The notes below the pieces were generated by a model. That model had not been told where the DNA came from. It worked only from the letters and a program-made list of their open reading frames with translations, and searched no databases. This document shows positions 1-10,600 of a stretch of 64,000 nt of DNA, piece after piece. Every line of letters starts with the position of its first letter. The first letter of the stretch is position 1. Source of the stretch: Prorocentrum cordatum (taxonomy: Eukaryota > Sar > Dinophyceae > Prorocentrales > Prorocentraceae); assembly GCA_963575745.1 (NCBI GenBank), contig CAUYUJ010008546.1:149469-213468 (forward strand), read 5' to 3'. The position numbers were made by a program, and so were the translations under genes.

Positions 1-1
1 G

Positions 2-1549
2 GTTTACGATCTCGCCCGCCTCGCTGACAGGTTGCAGGAGGTTGAGAAGGCGGCGGACCACGCGCAGTTAGAGCTCTCCCAGGTTATTCATGAAAGAGAT
101 ACTGAGAAAGTACGTGTTGAGAGTTATCTCGCACGTCTGGAAAGCGAGGTGGAGGCACAAAGCGCCCGTCTCCGAGCATGCGAGCATCGACTTGATCGGT
201 ATTCCCAACGGTCTCGGGATACTGATGAGTATACACGCCAAAAGGTGGGTCAAATACAAGAAGACATGACGAGCTGGACGAATCAGCTGATCGACCACAC
301 CAACGACACCAACATTCACCTTCGACCTACAGCCGACCCGCACAGGCCGACGGCAGCGTCCGCCGAAGCACCACAAGCTTCAGCAGGACAACAACGACGT
401 GCATCTCCAGGAGCAGCCTCCGCGGCAGCTTCTGCACAGACACGTCATGTGTCTCCTGTGCGCACAGAACCAACCATCGACGGTGCACCGATACCCTCAC
501 AACCAGTGTCTGCGGTGTCGGTCCATACAACGACGCCTATCAAGGAGTCAGTCACCGTCAGAGTACCTGTCTTGCCTAAGATCACGCAGCTGCTGGAGTG
601 GCAGCAAAGAGTGCGAAAGAACTTCGGGGCCGCCTCAGGGCGACCATCCAAAGCATACGCCTTCCTATGCGTGGCAGAACAGCCCGAATGTACATTCGAG
701 GATTTACAAGACAGTGGAGACTTTGAGAGCATCGATTGCAAACTCGCAACCGCTCTGAGCGACATCTTATCCTCAGACTTACGCTACCAAATCAGGCTCA
801 TCGAGACCAGAGAGCACAAAGCAGGACGCATGCTCAAAGGACGCCAGATATACTGGCATATCCTACAGTCCTACAAAGTGACAGACGTCGACGACGATCT
901 ACACGATTTCGAGCGCCTCAAAGAACTGAGGATGAGAGACGAAGACTTGCAACGTTTCATTACCGATTGGGACGCCTTACTCTTGGAATGCCGAGAAGTA
1001 CCCGATCCAAAGATATTGGAATCGCTATTCCGCACACAGGTTCGTAGACATGCATGGATGCAACAAGACATGTACGAGCACCAGCGCATGAAGATGAGCG
1101 GCCCGAATCGTACCTACGGTTGGCTTCGACAGCGTGTCCTGGACATACTGGAGATTAAACAATTGGAGAAGAATCAAAACAAGCTACGGTACGAACGCGA
1201 GACACGATCTCAGGTCAACGTGTGCGTTGCATGGAAGAAAGGCAATTGTCGCAATGGCGAACGGTGCAAGGCTTTACATACAAATTCCAGGGATTGGAAG
1301 AACAACAAATCTTCCGGAACATCAACGGCTGGTGGCAACCCCCGCCGTAGTATGTCCACTCCTGCGAATCACAAGAAGCCAGCATCTAGGCCATTCTGCT
1401 TCGATTTTGCCAAGCGCAACACATGTACCAGAGGTGATAAGTGTAACTACCCGCACGTCGCACAGCGCAAGGATTTCGCACAGAACAAGTGCACAAAAAG
1501 GCGACAAATGCAAATACGCTCATCTCGCACCTGGTGCAAAGACTCCTGA
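2..1549 (+). CDS. gag: gag polyprotein with CCCH zinc fingers (partial, 5' truncated)
   Basis: The frame is open from base 2 (the first TTG is at 32), so the true start is upstream. The first ~100 residues are charged and heptad-like, consistent with a coiled coil. An Ala/Pro/Thr-rich linker follows, then a helical gag core (about nt 545-1170). Near the C terminus are two CCCH fingers rather than the CCHC knuckle normal for copia gag: CVAWKKGNC..C...H at about nt 1222-1281 and CFDFAKRNTC..C...H at about 1397-1456. A third, incomplete finger begins at KCTK (nt 1488) and is completed only after a +1 change of frame at 1496-1501 into the downstream frame. Gag would package element RNA; CCCH fingers bind RNA in other proteins. 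The stop at 1547-1549 lies ~50 nt after the shift site. Confidence 0.82.
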   Translation, partial: VYDLARLADRLQEVEKAADHAQLELSQVIHERDTEKVRVESYLARLESEVEAQSARLRACEHRLDRYSQRSRDTDEYTRQKVGQIQEDMTSWTNQLIDHTNDTNIHLRPTADPHRPTAASAEAPQASAGQQRRASPGAASAAASAQTRHVSPVRTEPTIDGAPIPSQPVSAVSVHTTTPIKESVTVRVPVLPKITQLLEWQQRVRKNFGAASGRPSKAYAFLCVAEQPECTFEDLQDSGDFESIDCKLATALSDILSSDLRYQIRLIETREHKAGRMLKGRQIYWHILQSYKVTDVDDDLHDFERLKELRMRDEDLQRFITDWDALLLECREVPDPKILESLFRTQVRRHAWMQQDMYEHQRMKMSGPNRTYGWLRQRVLDILEIKQLEKNQNKLRYERETRSQVNVCVAWKKGNCRNGERCKALHTNSRDWKNNKSSGTSTAGGNPRRSMSTPANHKKPASRPFCFDFAKRNTCTRGDKCNYPHVAQRKDFAQNKCTKRRQMQIRSSRTWCKDS

Positions 1550-4500
1550 ACGAAGCCCGAGTCGACCGCGGACTTCCAGCCAGGACAGCCGTGGCCGATC
1601 GCCATCCCGCGGATCAGGAAGCCAACGGTCTTCACAACGCGGGGGGTTTCGCTGCGCAAGCGATTCACGACAGGGACGTGACAACCGATGCCAATGCGAC
1701 CGATCCCGTTCGACATCCAGGAGGTCCCACGACTCTCGCAGCCAATCGAGAAGTCGTTACGACAGGTCTTCGAGATCTACCTCCCGAGGACGAGACAATC
1801 GTGGCGGCGGACGCGGCAGTCCACGCGGCCGTGACCGATCATATGGCAGTGACAAAGGACGTGGCAAGCGGTATCCGAGCCGCGGATCGCCCCGTGGTTC
1901 ACCCAACACTAGAGCACGTTCTCCTGCCAACTTTAGACGTTCACGCCGTTCAGACCGCAGTTACGTCATCCGTGACAAGACCCTCATGGCCAACACTAAG
2001 GCCACAGCGACATCTACCAAGATACGTCGTCGGATACGCTTCGACGTACGCAACGTGGACTACTACTTCCATACCATATCTGGCAGAGCCAGACTGGACA
2101 GATGGAAAGAGCTGCCGAATGAGGGTGACATCGTCAACGTACCAGATCCATTACCACAAAAATGGTGGGATGATAGTGCAGAAGCCTTACGAGAATGTCA
2201 AAAAGAGGCACAACTATGGTACGACGAACTATACGACTACCGACACAACAAAGAGTCGGTGGCCACACCAACTGCGATCCGAAAGCATGACGACACTGTC
2301 AATCAGTCATCAAAGACTGCCCAGACGACAACAACGACAAAGCAAGTCGACACCCCACGTTCGACTGCAGCATTAACAAGGTCTTGGGTTCTCGACAGTG
2401 GTTCTGCCCATCATATTCAGGGAAAGCATGAACTTACGCAGACCGAGTCGGATCGCATATCTATTCGAGAAGAACATATTCTGGAAACTGCAAATGGTGA
2501 CCGTACCGTCAACGAGCACTACGACATACGGCTACCCGAAGTTGGACTGCATAGTTCAGCCCTTGCTTTACCAGACTGCCCATCATTACTATCAGTTGGA
2601 AAATTAATTGAGGTTGATGGCTTTCGACAGCTTTGGGATCCTGAGCTGGGATACATGCTTCAGGATCCGGGGGGCCAATGGTATAAGATCCCAGTCAACA
2701 ATCGAGTGCCAGAGTTACGACTCGACGACTTAACACGGATACCACCACCACGTTTATGCACTTCGTCAGCACCCCGCCGTCGTCAGCGAAAGCGTTCATC
2801 TGCCCGCTGTAACGACACTTGTTGGTGCTGCAAAACTACAGAGCAACCAACCACTGCAGACGAGCTACGACCCCACATAGGGACCTGCCCCAAGAGACCA
2901 CATGTCGGAGAGGGAGGAGGAGCACGGACCATCACGGTCGAAGAACCTCCCGACACACGCACAGACGAGCCCAGCGTGGACACAACCACCGACTCGCCTA
3001 CGTCTCAGACGCAGTGTTCTCCTCCACAATGCGGGGGGTTCGATATAGCTCAAGCAGACAACGACATACCGACAGAGACACCCACACGAACGCATCCAGA
3101 CAATGATCGAGTTCTGCCCAACAGACAAAAGAAACCGATCGACCCGATGCATTACATGACTCACAGCCCAAAACATCCTGACTGTGAGATCTTTTCTCGT
3201 ACGATGGCACAGAATGCCCCGTGTAGACGACAGCGCAAACCACATCCACCGGCAGACCCCACCGAAGAAGATAACGCCTACGAAGCTTTTGTCCCGAAGG
3301 AGTTCGGTGAAGCTCTAACTGCTGACCATGTCGTACTGGCCAAAGACGATGCCGCGGACAAACATGGCGACAAATATGCACTTGTTGTCCTTGACAGATA
3401 TACTGGCATCTTCATGGCCTACCCAGCGCTACACAAAGACGCAGCTACTACAAAGGCATCCTTTCAACAGTTCATCGCCGCGAACGATGAAGTGAAGCAC
3501 ATCTACACAGACAACTCTGGAGAGCTTCAGAAAGCTTGCCGCCAACTGGGATGGAGACACGACACGAGTACGCCACATCGTCCACAGACAAATGGATTGA
3601 TTGAGCGCGTTGTCAAAATTGTCATTCTTGGTACCAGAGCTGTGTTACATATGTCTGGTCTGGGACACGAATGGTGGAAAGAGGCCATGCAAGCCTTTTG
3701 CTGTGGACACAACTTTGTGCATACATCCACGGGCGTCGCTGCCCTCAACGAGGAGCATGCAGAAAAGACAGCTCATGAAATAAGATTTGGCGAAAGCTTT
3801 CCTGGGCACTGCATACCATTCGGTGCTCGGATATTTTGGAAATGCCTCAACCCCGAGATTAACAACGAGACTGCAAAATTTAAAGAAAACACTCGGGAAG
3901 GGTTATTCATGGGTTACCACTTACACTCTGGTGGACGATGGTCAGGTGACTACCTTGTTTTGGACACGGCTACATACGCCAAGAATCCTGATGGTGATCT
4001 GTGTCATGTGCACAGAGTCAAAGACATCATCATTCCTGATGGCAAGTTCACCTACCCCGTGAAAGATGGTACTCTGCGACATCATAACCCTGAGGCGCAC
4101 GACGAGGTGAAGGCATCTACTTCTCGCCCCTTGGGTGACAAGCCAATGCCTGATCCTCCACTTTCTTACCCTAAGGAATGGGATGATCCGTCCATGATGA
4201 CAACGGAAGATAACGCTATTGATATCCAGACATCGGCTTCTGAAGTTGCTGCACCAGCGCCGGAGCCAGACTACTGGGAACAGCGTGGATATTGCGTCAT
4301 CAGACACATTTGTACCCCAAGAAAGAAACTATTCATCCCAACGGACGACGTCATGAATATACCAGTACCTGTTGACCAACTCGACGTGACACGAGATTTC
4401 AAAACGACTTCTACTTTCGAGGGCGAAAGTAACTTCCGAGATGTTTGGGATGGTGTTAGCGCCAACGACCACAGGGAGTTAAGCGAGCCATGGACAGGCA

Positions 4501-6014
4501 CGATTCAGTTCTATGAGCTTCCAAAAATAACGCCAGACGGCAAAATGGTGGTTCGTGGACGCGAGACACGCGTGCAGACTACTACACGTCCTGATCACGT
4601 TCTTCCCGAGCATTGGAAAACACTTTCCCGTGGACAGCAAAAGAAAGAAATCGATTACGCCAACGACGTTAAACGAGCCCGTGAGATTCGTGATCGTGCT
4701 GCATTGAGAGTGTGGACAAGACAGGATAAACAGGTCAACAATTTCCGTACTACTACATCAGGCGGACCCACATGGAATACTGTGGAACGACGGATTACAT
4801 ACGACACTGACAATGGCGACGTCATCCGCGACGAGAACGTCAAAGGCGTGACAAACAAAGAAATACTGTATGCCAAATTACCTGGTGGGCCACGTGACAT
4901 TACCACGGTACTATACTACCGTCAACTACCACAACAGCACGATGGAGAAGAACGTGCTTTGGTATTTGTGGATAATGAAGGAACCGACTTTGGGACTTTG
5001 AACCCGCTCATACGCAAGTTCACCCAGTCGGTAGCAATACCAACCATGCCACGTGAGACCAACTACATGCCGGCACACAGAGATAAAATACCAGATTCGA
5101 CATGGTCACGCCCAGCATTAGTTACCAGAAACCTGAGTAAGAAAGAAGTTGCCGCAGAACCACGTGCACAAGAAGCCCTACGAAAAGAATACGAGAGATT
5201 GGAAAAGAAACAAACATGGATGTTGGAGACTGTTGCAGAAAAAGCTGATATTGAGTCACAAGCTATTCGCAATGGAACAAAGGTGCATTTCTTCAATATC
5301 TTGGAGCTATCTTCAGTCAAACATGAAGAACTTCCTCCTGATCTACGTAAATTCAAGGGCAGAGTGGTGGTTCAGGGCAATACAGGCAAAGATGAAACTG
5401 GTTTGGCCGCCATATTCGCCGACGCCGCTTCCAGTGCTTCGCATATAGAGGCTTCCAAATTTTGCGATGCTACTGCGTTATTACCGCAATATGCGGGAGA
5501 GCAAAGTGACGCACCTGGAGCTTACACGCAGGCACTAGTATACGGCGACGGACGAATTGATCCAGTTGATACTTGGATTACTATACCAAAATGGCGACAA
5601 CCGACATCATGGTCAAAATACAAGAACCCAGTGTGCCGATTGCGATTGGCACTATACGGACACCCTCTTGCAGGTGTCTTTTGGGAACGAAAATGCCGTA
5701 CATGCTTGGAAAGCGTCGGTTTCGAGCCTATTTCAGGATGGGAATGTGTATGGAGACACAACAAACTGGGACTGATACTTTCAGTATATGTGGACGATTT
5801 CAAATTGGCCGGCCCAGCTCATAATCTACAGACTGGCTGGGATTATATTCGTAAAAGCGGTATCGATTTGGATCCACCTACTCCATACTCACAATATTTG
5901 GGTTGTGGACAACAAGCATATGATGTACCGCAGAGCATCTTCGACAAAAGAATGTCCACAATACGCAGAGAAAGAATACAATACGGCAAAACACGTTCGT
6001 GGCATTCGACATGA
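1134..6014 (+). CDS. pol: pol: RS-rich domain, aspartic protease, integrase, reverse transcriptase (first part)
   Basis: This frame is open from 1134, but only the part after about nt 1500 is coding in character; before that it shadows gag. Domains in order: end of the third CCCH finger (KGDKCKYAH, nt 1497-1523); an Arg/Ser-dipeptide-rich basic stretch (about 1545-1970); copia protease motif LDSGSAHH (about 2392-2415); an acidic/Pro linker; integrase core with Asp in ADHVVL (about 3324), Asp in YTDNSGE (about 3505) and Glu in NGLIER (about 3600). Reverse transcriptase follows, with KGRVVVQGN, catalytic Asp in QSDAPGAY (about 5505) and YVDD (about 5790). The conserved sequence leaves this frame at about 5946, at GAC-AAA-AGA, and continues in the +1 frame; the last ~20 codons are out-of-frame read-through. 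All catalytic residues checked are present. Confidence 0.88.
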   Translation: MSWTYWRLNNWRRIKTSYGTNARHDLRSTCALHGRKAIVAMANGARLYIQIPGIGRTTNLPEHQRLVATPAVVCPLLRITRSQHLGHSASILPSATHVPEVISVTTRTSHSARISHRTSAQKGDKCKYAHLAPGAKTPERSPSRPRTSSQDSRGRSPSRGSGSQRSSQRGGFRCASDSRQGRDNRCQCDRSRSTSRRSHDSRSQSRSRYDRSSRSTSRGRDNRGGGRGSPRGRDRSYGSDKGRGKRYPSRGSPRGSPNTRARSPANFRRSRRSDRSYVIRDKTLMANTKATATSTKIRRRIRFDVRNVDYYFHTISGRARLDRWKELPNEGDIVNVPDPLPQKWWDDSAEALRECQKEAQLWYDELYDYRHNKESVATPTAIRKHDDTVNQSSKTAQTTTTTKQVDTPRSTAALTRSWVLDSGSAHHIQGKHELTQTESDRISIREEHILETANGDRTVNEHYDIRLPEVGLHSSALALPDCPSLLSVGKLIEVDGFRQLWDPELGYMLQDPGGQWYKIPVNNRVPELRLDDLTRIPPPRLCTSSAPRRRQRKRSSARCNDTCWCCKTTEQPTTADELRPHIGTCPKRPHVGEGGGARTITVEEPPDTRTDEPSVDTTTDSPTSQTQCSPPQCGGFDIAQADNDIPTETPTRTHPDNDRVLPNRQKKPIDPMHYMTHSPKHPDCEIFSRTMAQNAPCRRQRKPHPPADPTEEDNAYEAFVPKEFGEALTADHVVLAKDDAADKHGDKYALVVLDRYTGIFMAYPALHKDAATTKASFQQFIAANDEVKHIYTDNSGELQKACRQLGWRHDTSTPHRPQTNGLIERVVKIVILGTRAVLHMSGLGHEWWKEAMQAFCCGHNFVHTSTGVAALNEEHAEKTAHEIRFGESFPGHCIPFGARIFWKCLNPEINNETAKFKENTREGLFMGYHLHSGGRWSGDYLVLDTATYAKNPDGDLCHVHRVKDIIIPDGKFTYPVKDGTLRHHNPEAHDEVKASTSRPLGDKPMPDPPLSYPKEWDDPSMMTTEDNAIDIQTSASEVAAPAPEPDYWEQRGYCVIRHICTPRKKLFIPTDDVMNIPVPVDQLDVTRDFKTTSTFEGESNFRDVWDGVSANDHRELSEPWTGTIQFYELPKITPDGKMVVRGRETRVQTTTRPDHVLPEHWKTLSRGQQKKEIDYANDVKRAREIRDRAALRVWTRQDKQVNNFRTTTSGGPTWNTVERRITYDTDNGDVIRDENVKGVTNKEILYAKLPGGPRDITTVLYYRQLPQQHDGEERALVFVDNEGTDFGTLNPLIRKFTQSVAIPTMPRETNYMPAHRDKIPDSTWSRPALVTRNLSKKEVAAEPRAQEALRKEYERLEKKQTWMLETVAEKADIESQAIRNGTKVHFFNILELSSVKHEELPPDLRKFKGRVVVQGNTGKDETGLAAIFADAASSASHIEASKFCDATALLPQYAGEQSDAPGAYTQALVYGDGRIDPVDTWITIPKWRQPTSWSKYKNPVCRLRLALYGHPLAGVFWERKCRTCLESVGFEPISGWECVWRHNKLGLILSVYVDDFKLAGPAHNLQTGWDYIRKSGIDLDPPTPYSQYLGCGQQAYDVPQSIFDKRMSTIRRERIQYGKTRSWHST

Positions 6015-6699
6015 TATGCTTGGTTTTACAGATCAGTGCATTGAGCGGTACCTGGAATGCGCCTCCAAGCGCGCCCAGGGAACAGGGTAACGTCGGAAAC
6101 GATCCGACTCGCCGAGGGCTTCGCGATCCAAATCGCCATCCTCCTCCGGGTCGGTCGCCAGACCTACTAGTGTGCTCAACGCACGGACAAGATCATCCAG
6201 CCCAGCAAAATCGGTCGACACAACTTCTACCAATACCATACCCGCCACATACCATGATCTACCCGACGCAGAGACCCCTGGCATCGAGGACACCTCCTTC
6301 ACTGAGTCCGACTATTCAGACGAGGGCGTTCTCGGCCAGGACGCGGCAAGTGTACTAATGAAGATCCTGTACTTGGCACGTTGCTGTCGTTTCGATCTTC
6401 TACATCCGGTATGTATGTTGGCCAGAGAAATTACCAAATGGAATACTACATGTGACAAACGTCTACATCGGTTGATATGCTACATCAAAACGACGCGTAC
6501 ACATTGCTTACACGGATGGATAGGCGATTCGTCAGACAAGTTATCCATCATGCTGTTCACTGACGCCTCGTTCGCTGATTGCATTACATCCTCCAAATCC
6601 ACTACCGGTGTTTTTGCTGCGCTTGTTGGACCCAATACGTTCTTTCCAGTCAACGCTGTATGTAAGAAACAAACGGTTGTTTCACATTCATCTAACTGA
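5944..6699 (+). pseudogene. pol: pol: end of reverse transcriptase, RS-rich linker and first half of RNase H
   Basis: This segment continues the protein after a +1 change of frame at the A-run 5946-5949 (reads KECPQYAEKEYNTAKHVRG). An in-frame TAA lies at 6088-6090, and the same frame continues after it with an Arg/Ser-rich linker (RRKRSDSPRASRSKSPSS). Copia RT-RNase H connection sequence follows: LYLARCCRFDLLHPVCMLAR (about 6367) and then FTDASFADC, which holds the first RNase H Asp, then SSKSTTGVF. The conserved SHSS-TESE motif is split at 6694-6698: this frame meets TGA at 6697-6699, whereas skipping one A gives HSSTESEIVALD in the next frame. No start codon is needed here because it is a polyprotein segment. 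Two lesions mark this copy as damaged unless recoding occurs. Confidence 0.78.
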
Positions 6700-7633
6700 A
6701 TCGGAGATCGTTGCTCTCGATTCCGCACTACGACTGGAAGGGTTACCACTACTATCATTCTGGGAAGCCGTGGTGGGAGTTGCCAAAACATGCAAAGAGA
6801 AGAATACATGCCTGAGTTGCCATCGACACGTTGACCCGGCGATCTGTCCTACATTGGCAGCCAAAAAGAAGCGTAATCCATCGCCTCGCAAGGCACCCCC
6901 TGCTCGGGGATCTTCTCCTAGCCGTAGGCAACTACCGCTAAATACGGATTTGCCTACGACTCCAAAGAGACGTACAATATCCCATGAAGGTACCGTACTA
7001 CACGTGGATCCAGAGCCAGCTCCAGAGATCAGTGCACCGAAAGTACGACTTATCGTCCTGGAGGATAACCAGGCCGTTATCAAAATTGTCCAAAAGGGAC
7101 GTACACCAGCACTTCGTCATCTTCATCGTACTCATCGTATCAATCTGGATTGGATATGCGAAACATGCCAAATTGAACATATCGAGCTTAAATATGTAGG
7201 AACAAAAGAGCAGATCGCAGATATGATGACCAAACATTTCGAGACCAAGAAAGCAGACCTTTGGAAGGACCTCTTGGAACACTCGCTTATTTTTCCTGTT
7301 ACTCCGATACAATGTCCGCCGATACGAGGGCCTCGGAGGCCCGACGGTTTACCTCATGAAGCGGAACCTCCTAAATTGAATGGATGCCCAGAAATATGCA
7401 AGATATTGCTGACGGAAAAAGAAAGATGGGGCGAGGTAGGATCAGAATGCGGATTTCAGTGTGTTGGGCAAGCTAACCATGAGGGACTATGTGCATGCAT
7501 GTACCACTATGGCGTACCAGCCGCAGATACTGCGTCGCGCGCACCTCGTTCACGCGCACGTTCACCGCACGGTAGACATCCTCGCCATCCTCCCTCACCT
7601 CAACGAGATGCAGAGAGAGAGTTAGGACATTGA
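6608..7633 (+). CDS. pol: pol: second half of RNase H with a Cys/His and basic insertion
   Basis: The useful part begins at about 6697 with TESEIVALDSALR, the glutamate-bearing RNase H motif. The canonical copia sequence is then interrupted by ~95 residues: a Cys/His cluster (CKEKNTCLSCHRH..C, about 6789-6850) and a Pro/Arg/Ser-rich basic stretch. RNase H resumes at VLEDNQAVIKIV (about 7057), followed by HRTHRINLDWICE, YVGTKEQIADMMTKHF and the end of the domain near 7255. A C-terminal extension has another Cys cluster (CGFQCVGQ..H..LCACMYH, about 7448-7511) and an Arg/Pro/His-rich tail. The stop TGA at 7631-7633 overlaps a TTG in the frame of the downstream accessory ORF. The RNase H removes template RNA during reverse transcription. 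Confidence 0.82.
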   Translation: MFLLRLLDPIRSFQSTLYVRNKRLFHIHLTESEIVALDSALRLEGLPLLSFWEAVVGVAKTCKEKNTCLSCHRHVDPAICPTLAAKKKRNPSPRKAPPARGSSPSRRQLPLNTDLPTTPKRRTISHEGTVLHVDPEPAPEISAPKVRLIVLEDNQAVIKIVQKGRTPALRHLHRTHRINLDWICETCQIEHIELKYVGTKEQIADMMTKHFETKKADLWKDLLEHSLIFPVTPIQCPPIRGPRRPDGLPHEAEPPKLNGCPEICKILLTEKERWGEVGSECGFQCVGQANHEGLCACMYHYGVPAADTASRAPRSRARSPHGRHPRHPPSPQRDAERELGH

Positions 7634-7689
7634 TTATTCGTTCACACCGCAGCAATTTTACGACTCGAGCTGCAAAGCTTACAAGCATC

Positions 7690-10600
7690 ATGTTTGCCGC
7701 TTGCGAGGCAAAAATAAGTGAGATCGGTTCTAATCCCGACCCCTCCATCCACGAGATGGATCAGGCACAGCCGCTCAACCTCGTCGGCTGGCCCATCGGC
7801 TACGACAAGGAGTACGACCCGAACGCCAGGGACGATGACCGCGTGGGCTTCGCGTACCACGCTCAAACTGGTCGTCCTCGTGATCCCGAAGATGGTTACA
7901 TATACATACATCAACGGCGTGCCGATCGGAGCGGAGAATTTGATCTCCGCGTACCCGGCGAGTCTTCTATCCGTGAACTTGCCCGATTCGCGTCCGTCGA
8001 GGCGAAGAAATGGGCCAGCACTGAGAGTGGATCCGTCGGCGGCAACGCCAACTACGAGTACAACGCGTTCACAGCTACGCCGTGGCTATCTTTCATGCGT
8101 GCTATGTGTATGAATTCCAGCCTTTTCAATCGTAATCCTTCAGTACAAGACAGTGTTCGTGGACTACATGATCATTTGAATGCGACGATCCCAGGATCAG
8201 ATCGCAAATGTCCACCATCAAACTTTACTACAATGATACTGAAGACGGAGTGGATGATGATTCACAACGATTGGTCCAAAATTGGCAGTGCAGTTCTGGG
8301 ACAATACACCGAGGACAGCGTTACGGATACGCAAAACTATTACAACAATGGTCTGACTGCACCATCCGATGTATACCAGAATGGATTGGTAACGCCATGC
8401 TATGCTCCAAAAATTGATCGTGCAATGGCCAAGCTACCTACTCGTCCACCTGGCATTGCCAGGACATCGGATACATCTGGACACATCGGTCACATCGTCG
8501 AAGATAACTTGGTCACCAACACGAGAGCATTTTCCGACCTTACCCAAACAAAGAAGTTCCGCCGCAAGCTTACTACATGGTTGACTGCGCGCGGAGGCTT
8601 TGGAAGTATCGGATCAAACTCCAAGACGGTGGCAACACCATCCGACCATCCGAATGGTTGGGTGGCGATATTGGATGATCCACAAGAAACAGAACGTACC
8701 TATCGTTGGACACCATACAACGAGGGCAACGACTTCTTCGGCGACGCTGCTGACCACATGAGTTCGAACGACCCTGGCATGACCCCTGGCAATGATGTTG
8801 ACCCATTTGAGCTGGACCACGCAAAATACAGTGTTTTCTGTGGTGGTCGCTTGGTTTCTACCCTATTGTCTGACAATGGGTGGCACCCCCTCGTACAAGA
8901 GGGCTTGGGACTACTATTACATCATGCATTTGGGCCATCGGGTCATGCGTACAAATGGACCAACTTGTACACTGATTCAACATGGATTATGCATCCGAAG
9001 AAAGGGGCTAAGGGTGCAAAACGCAAGAAGTACCCCACTTTCGGCATCGACGAGCTCAACGCTGCCCAGAAGAGAATCGACCTCGCCAAAGCATCAAATA
9101 CTGCTCTCGTACCGCTATTCATGCCGTGCCTTAACCGCGCGGAATACATGGGTTGCGCTACTCTTGAGCACCTGTCGACCATGATTCGCGACGACATCAT
9201 GATGTGGGCATTCTCTTTTGGCAATTACAGGGAATGGTTCAGACAGAATGATACGCCGATTGGTCAAGATTGCGTTCTCTTGCCTGAAGCTGGTTATGAG
9301 GGCGTACGATACGGAATGGAGGAACTACGCAAGCAACGTTTCGAGAAAGAGGAAAGCCGTATCAACGCTCTTCCCAACAATCAGTTTGAGAATACTCCCG
9401 AGCAGCGCAATATGATCAGGAAGATCCGCGAAGCCAGAGGCCTCATGTTTCAAAGCGACAACGCTTCCATCAAGAAGTGGCGCGAGTTGAACGAGACCAT
9501 CTGGGAATACTGGGCCAATGATTTCCCATCATCCATAAAACAAAGACACTATCACAGGGGACTCAATGCCATGGTAGTATGGAGTGCGAACGACATCGCA
9601 TGTGCTAATCCTGGACAGAACACCATCGACATGCGCCGACATCACAGTCGTGCTCCTACCAACGTACACGAGCTCCAAAAGATGGAATGTGAGGGCGGCG
9701 TCCCGACGCTCATGCCCGTGCACGTGCTCGTGGACGTATCACGTTTTGTCGATGTGATGCAGTATTTTCGCTGCCCCACGGTCATGGGACCTGGAAAAGC
9801 AGCGCAATGGGGCGCACACCCGAACTTTGATCACCACACGAGCGACTTGATCACTATCATGCAGAACCGTGGTATCACTGTTCTTCCATCCGACCATTGG
9901 GTGGATACGTACGACAGGGTTACCCCACAGGCTTGGCACGCCAAACAGAACAACCATAACATGGCAATGTTTACAACGCAATTCTGCGACGCAGTATGCT
10001 ATCGCAATTTTTGCGCCTTGATACAGTCTCTTCCTTCTCAGCCATATCCATTCAGGCCGCCATTGCTGATTTCTGTCACGGACAACCAGGCCTACACGCA
10101 GGCCAAAGAAATCATGGCAGCCCTGGAATTCAGAGAAAAGTTGACAAACGAATGGAAAAGAGACCTCAGCCTCACGACATTGATGACACAGACGGCAAAC
10201 GAGATGGCTCATTGTGCGTGGATGGCGTCATGTGCCGAGGGCACATTGCCGGCGTCACTGCCTGCCGAGACGGGCGACACGACTGAGCCGACTCCTGGAA
10301 GGTCGACGCGTACGCCAGCACCTGACCCTGGCGATCCTGACCAAACCCTTCCTGATAATGATCCATGGGTTATGGCATACAATGACTTATTCCAGTACCT
10401 TATGCTGTTGATCAAAGAATACCCTGGGGCTTGGGCATCTTGGCATTCTCTGGAGAAAAATGAACTTCTCGAACCCAAGATAGTCAAAACTGTTGAAGAT
10501 GCACATGCAGTTGCTTGGGTTGTATTCGAGCAATTCTTACACCAGATCAAAGACTTGGATGGAGACGATAATGCGACCAAATCAAGACTCATTGCAGAAG

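Noticed and set aside
1134-1496. Pol frame before the shift site as genuine coding sequence
   Set aside because: It overlaps gag in another frame and lacks any recognisable motif before the CCCH-finger remainder at ~1497.
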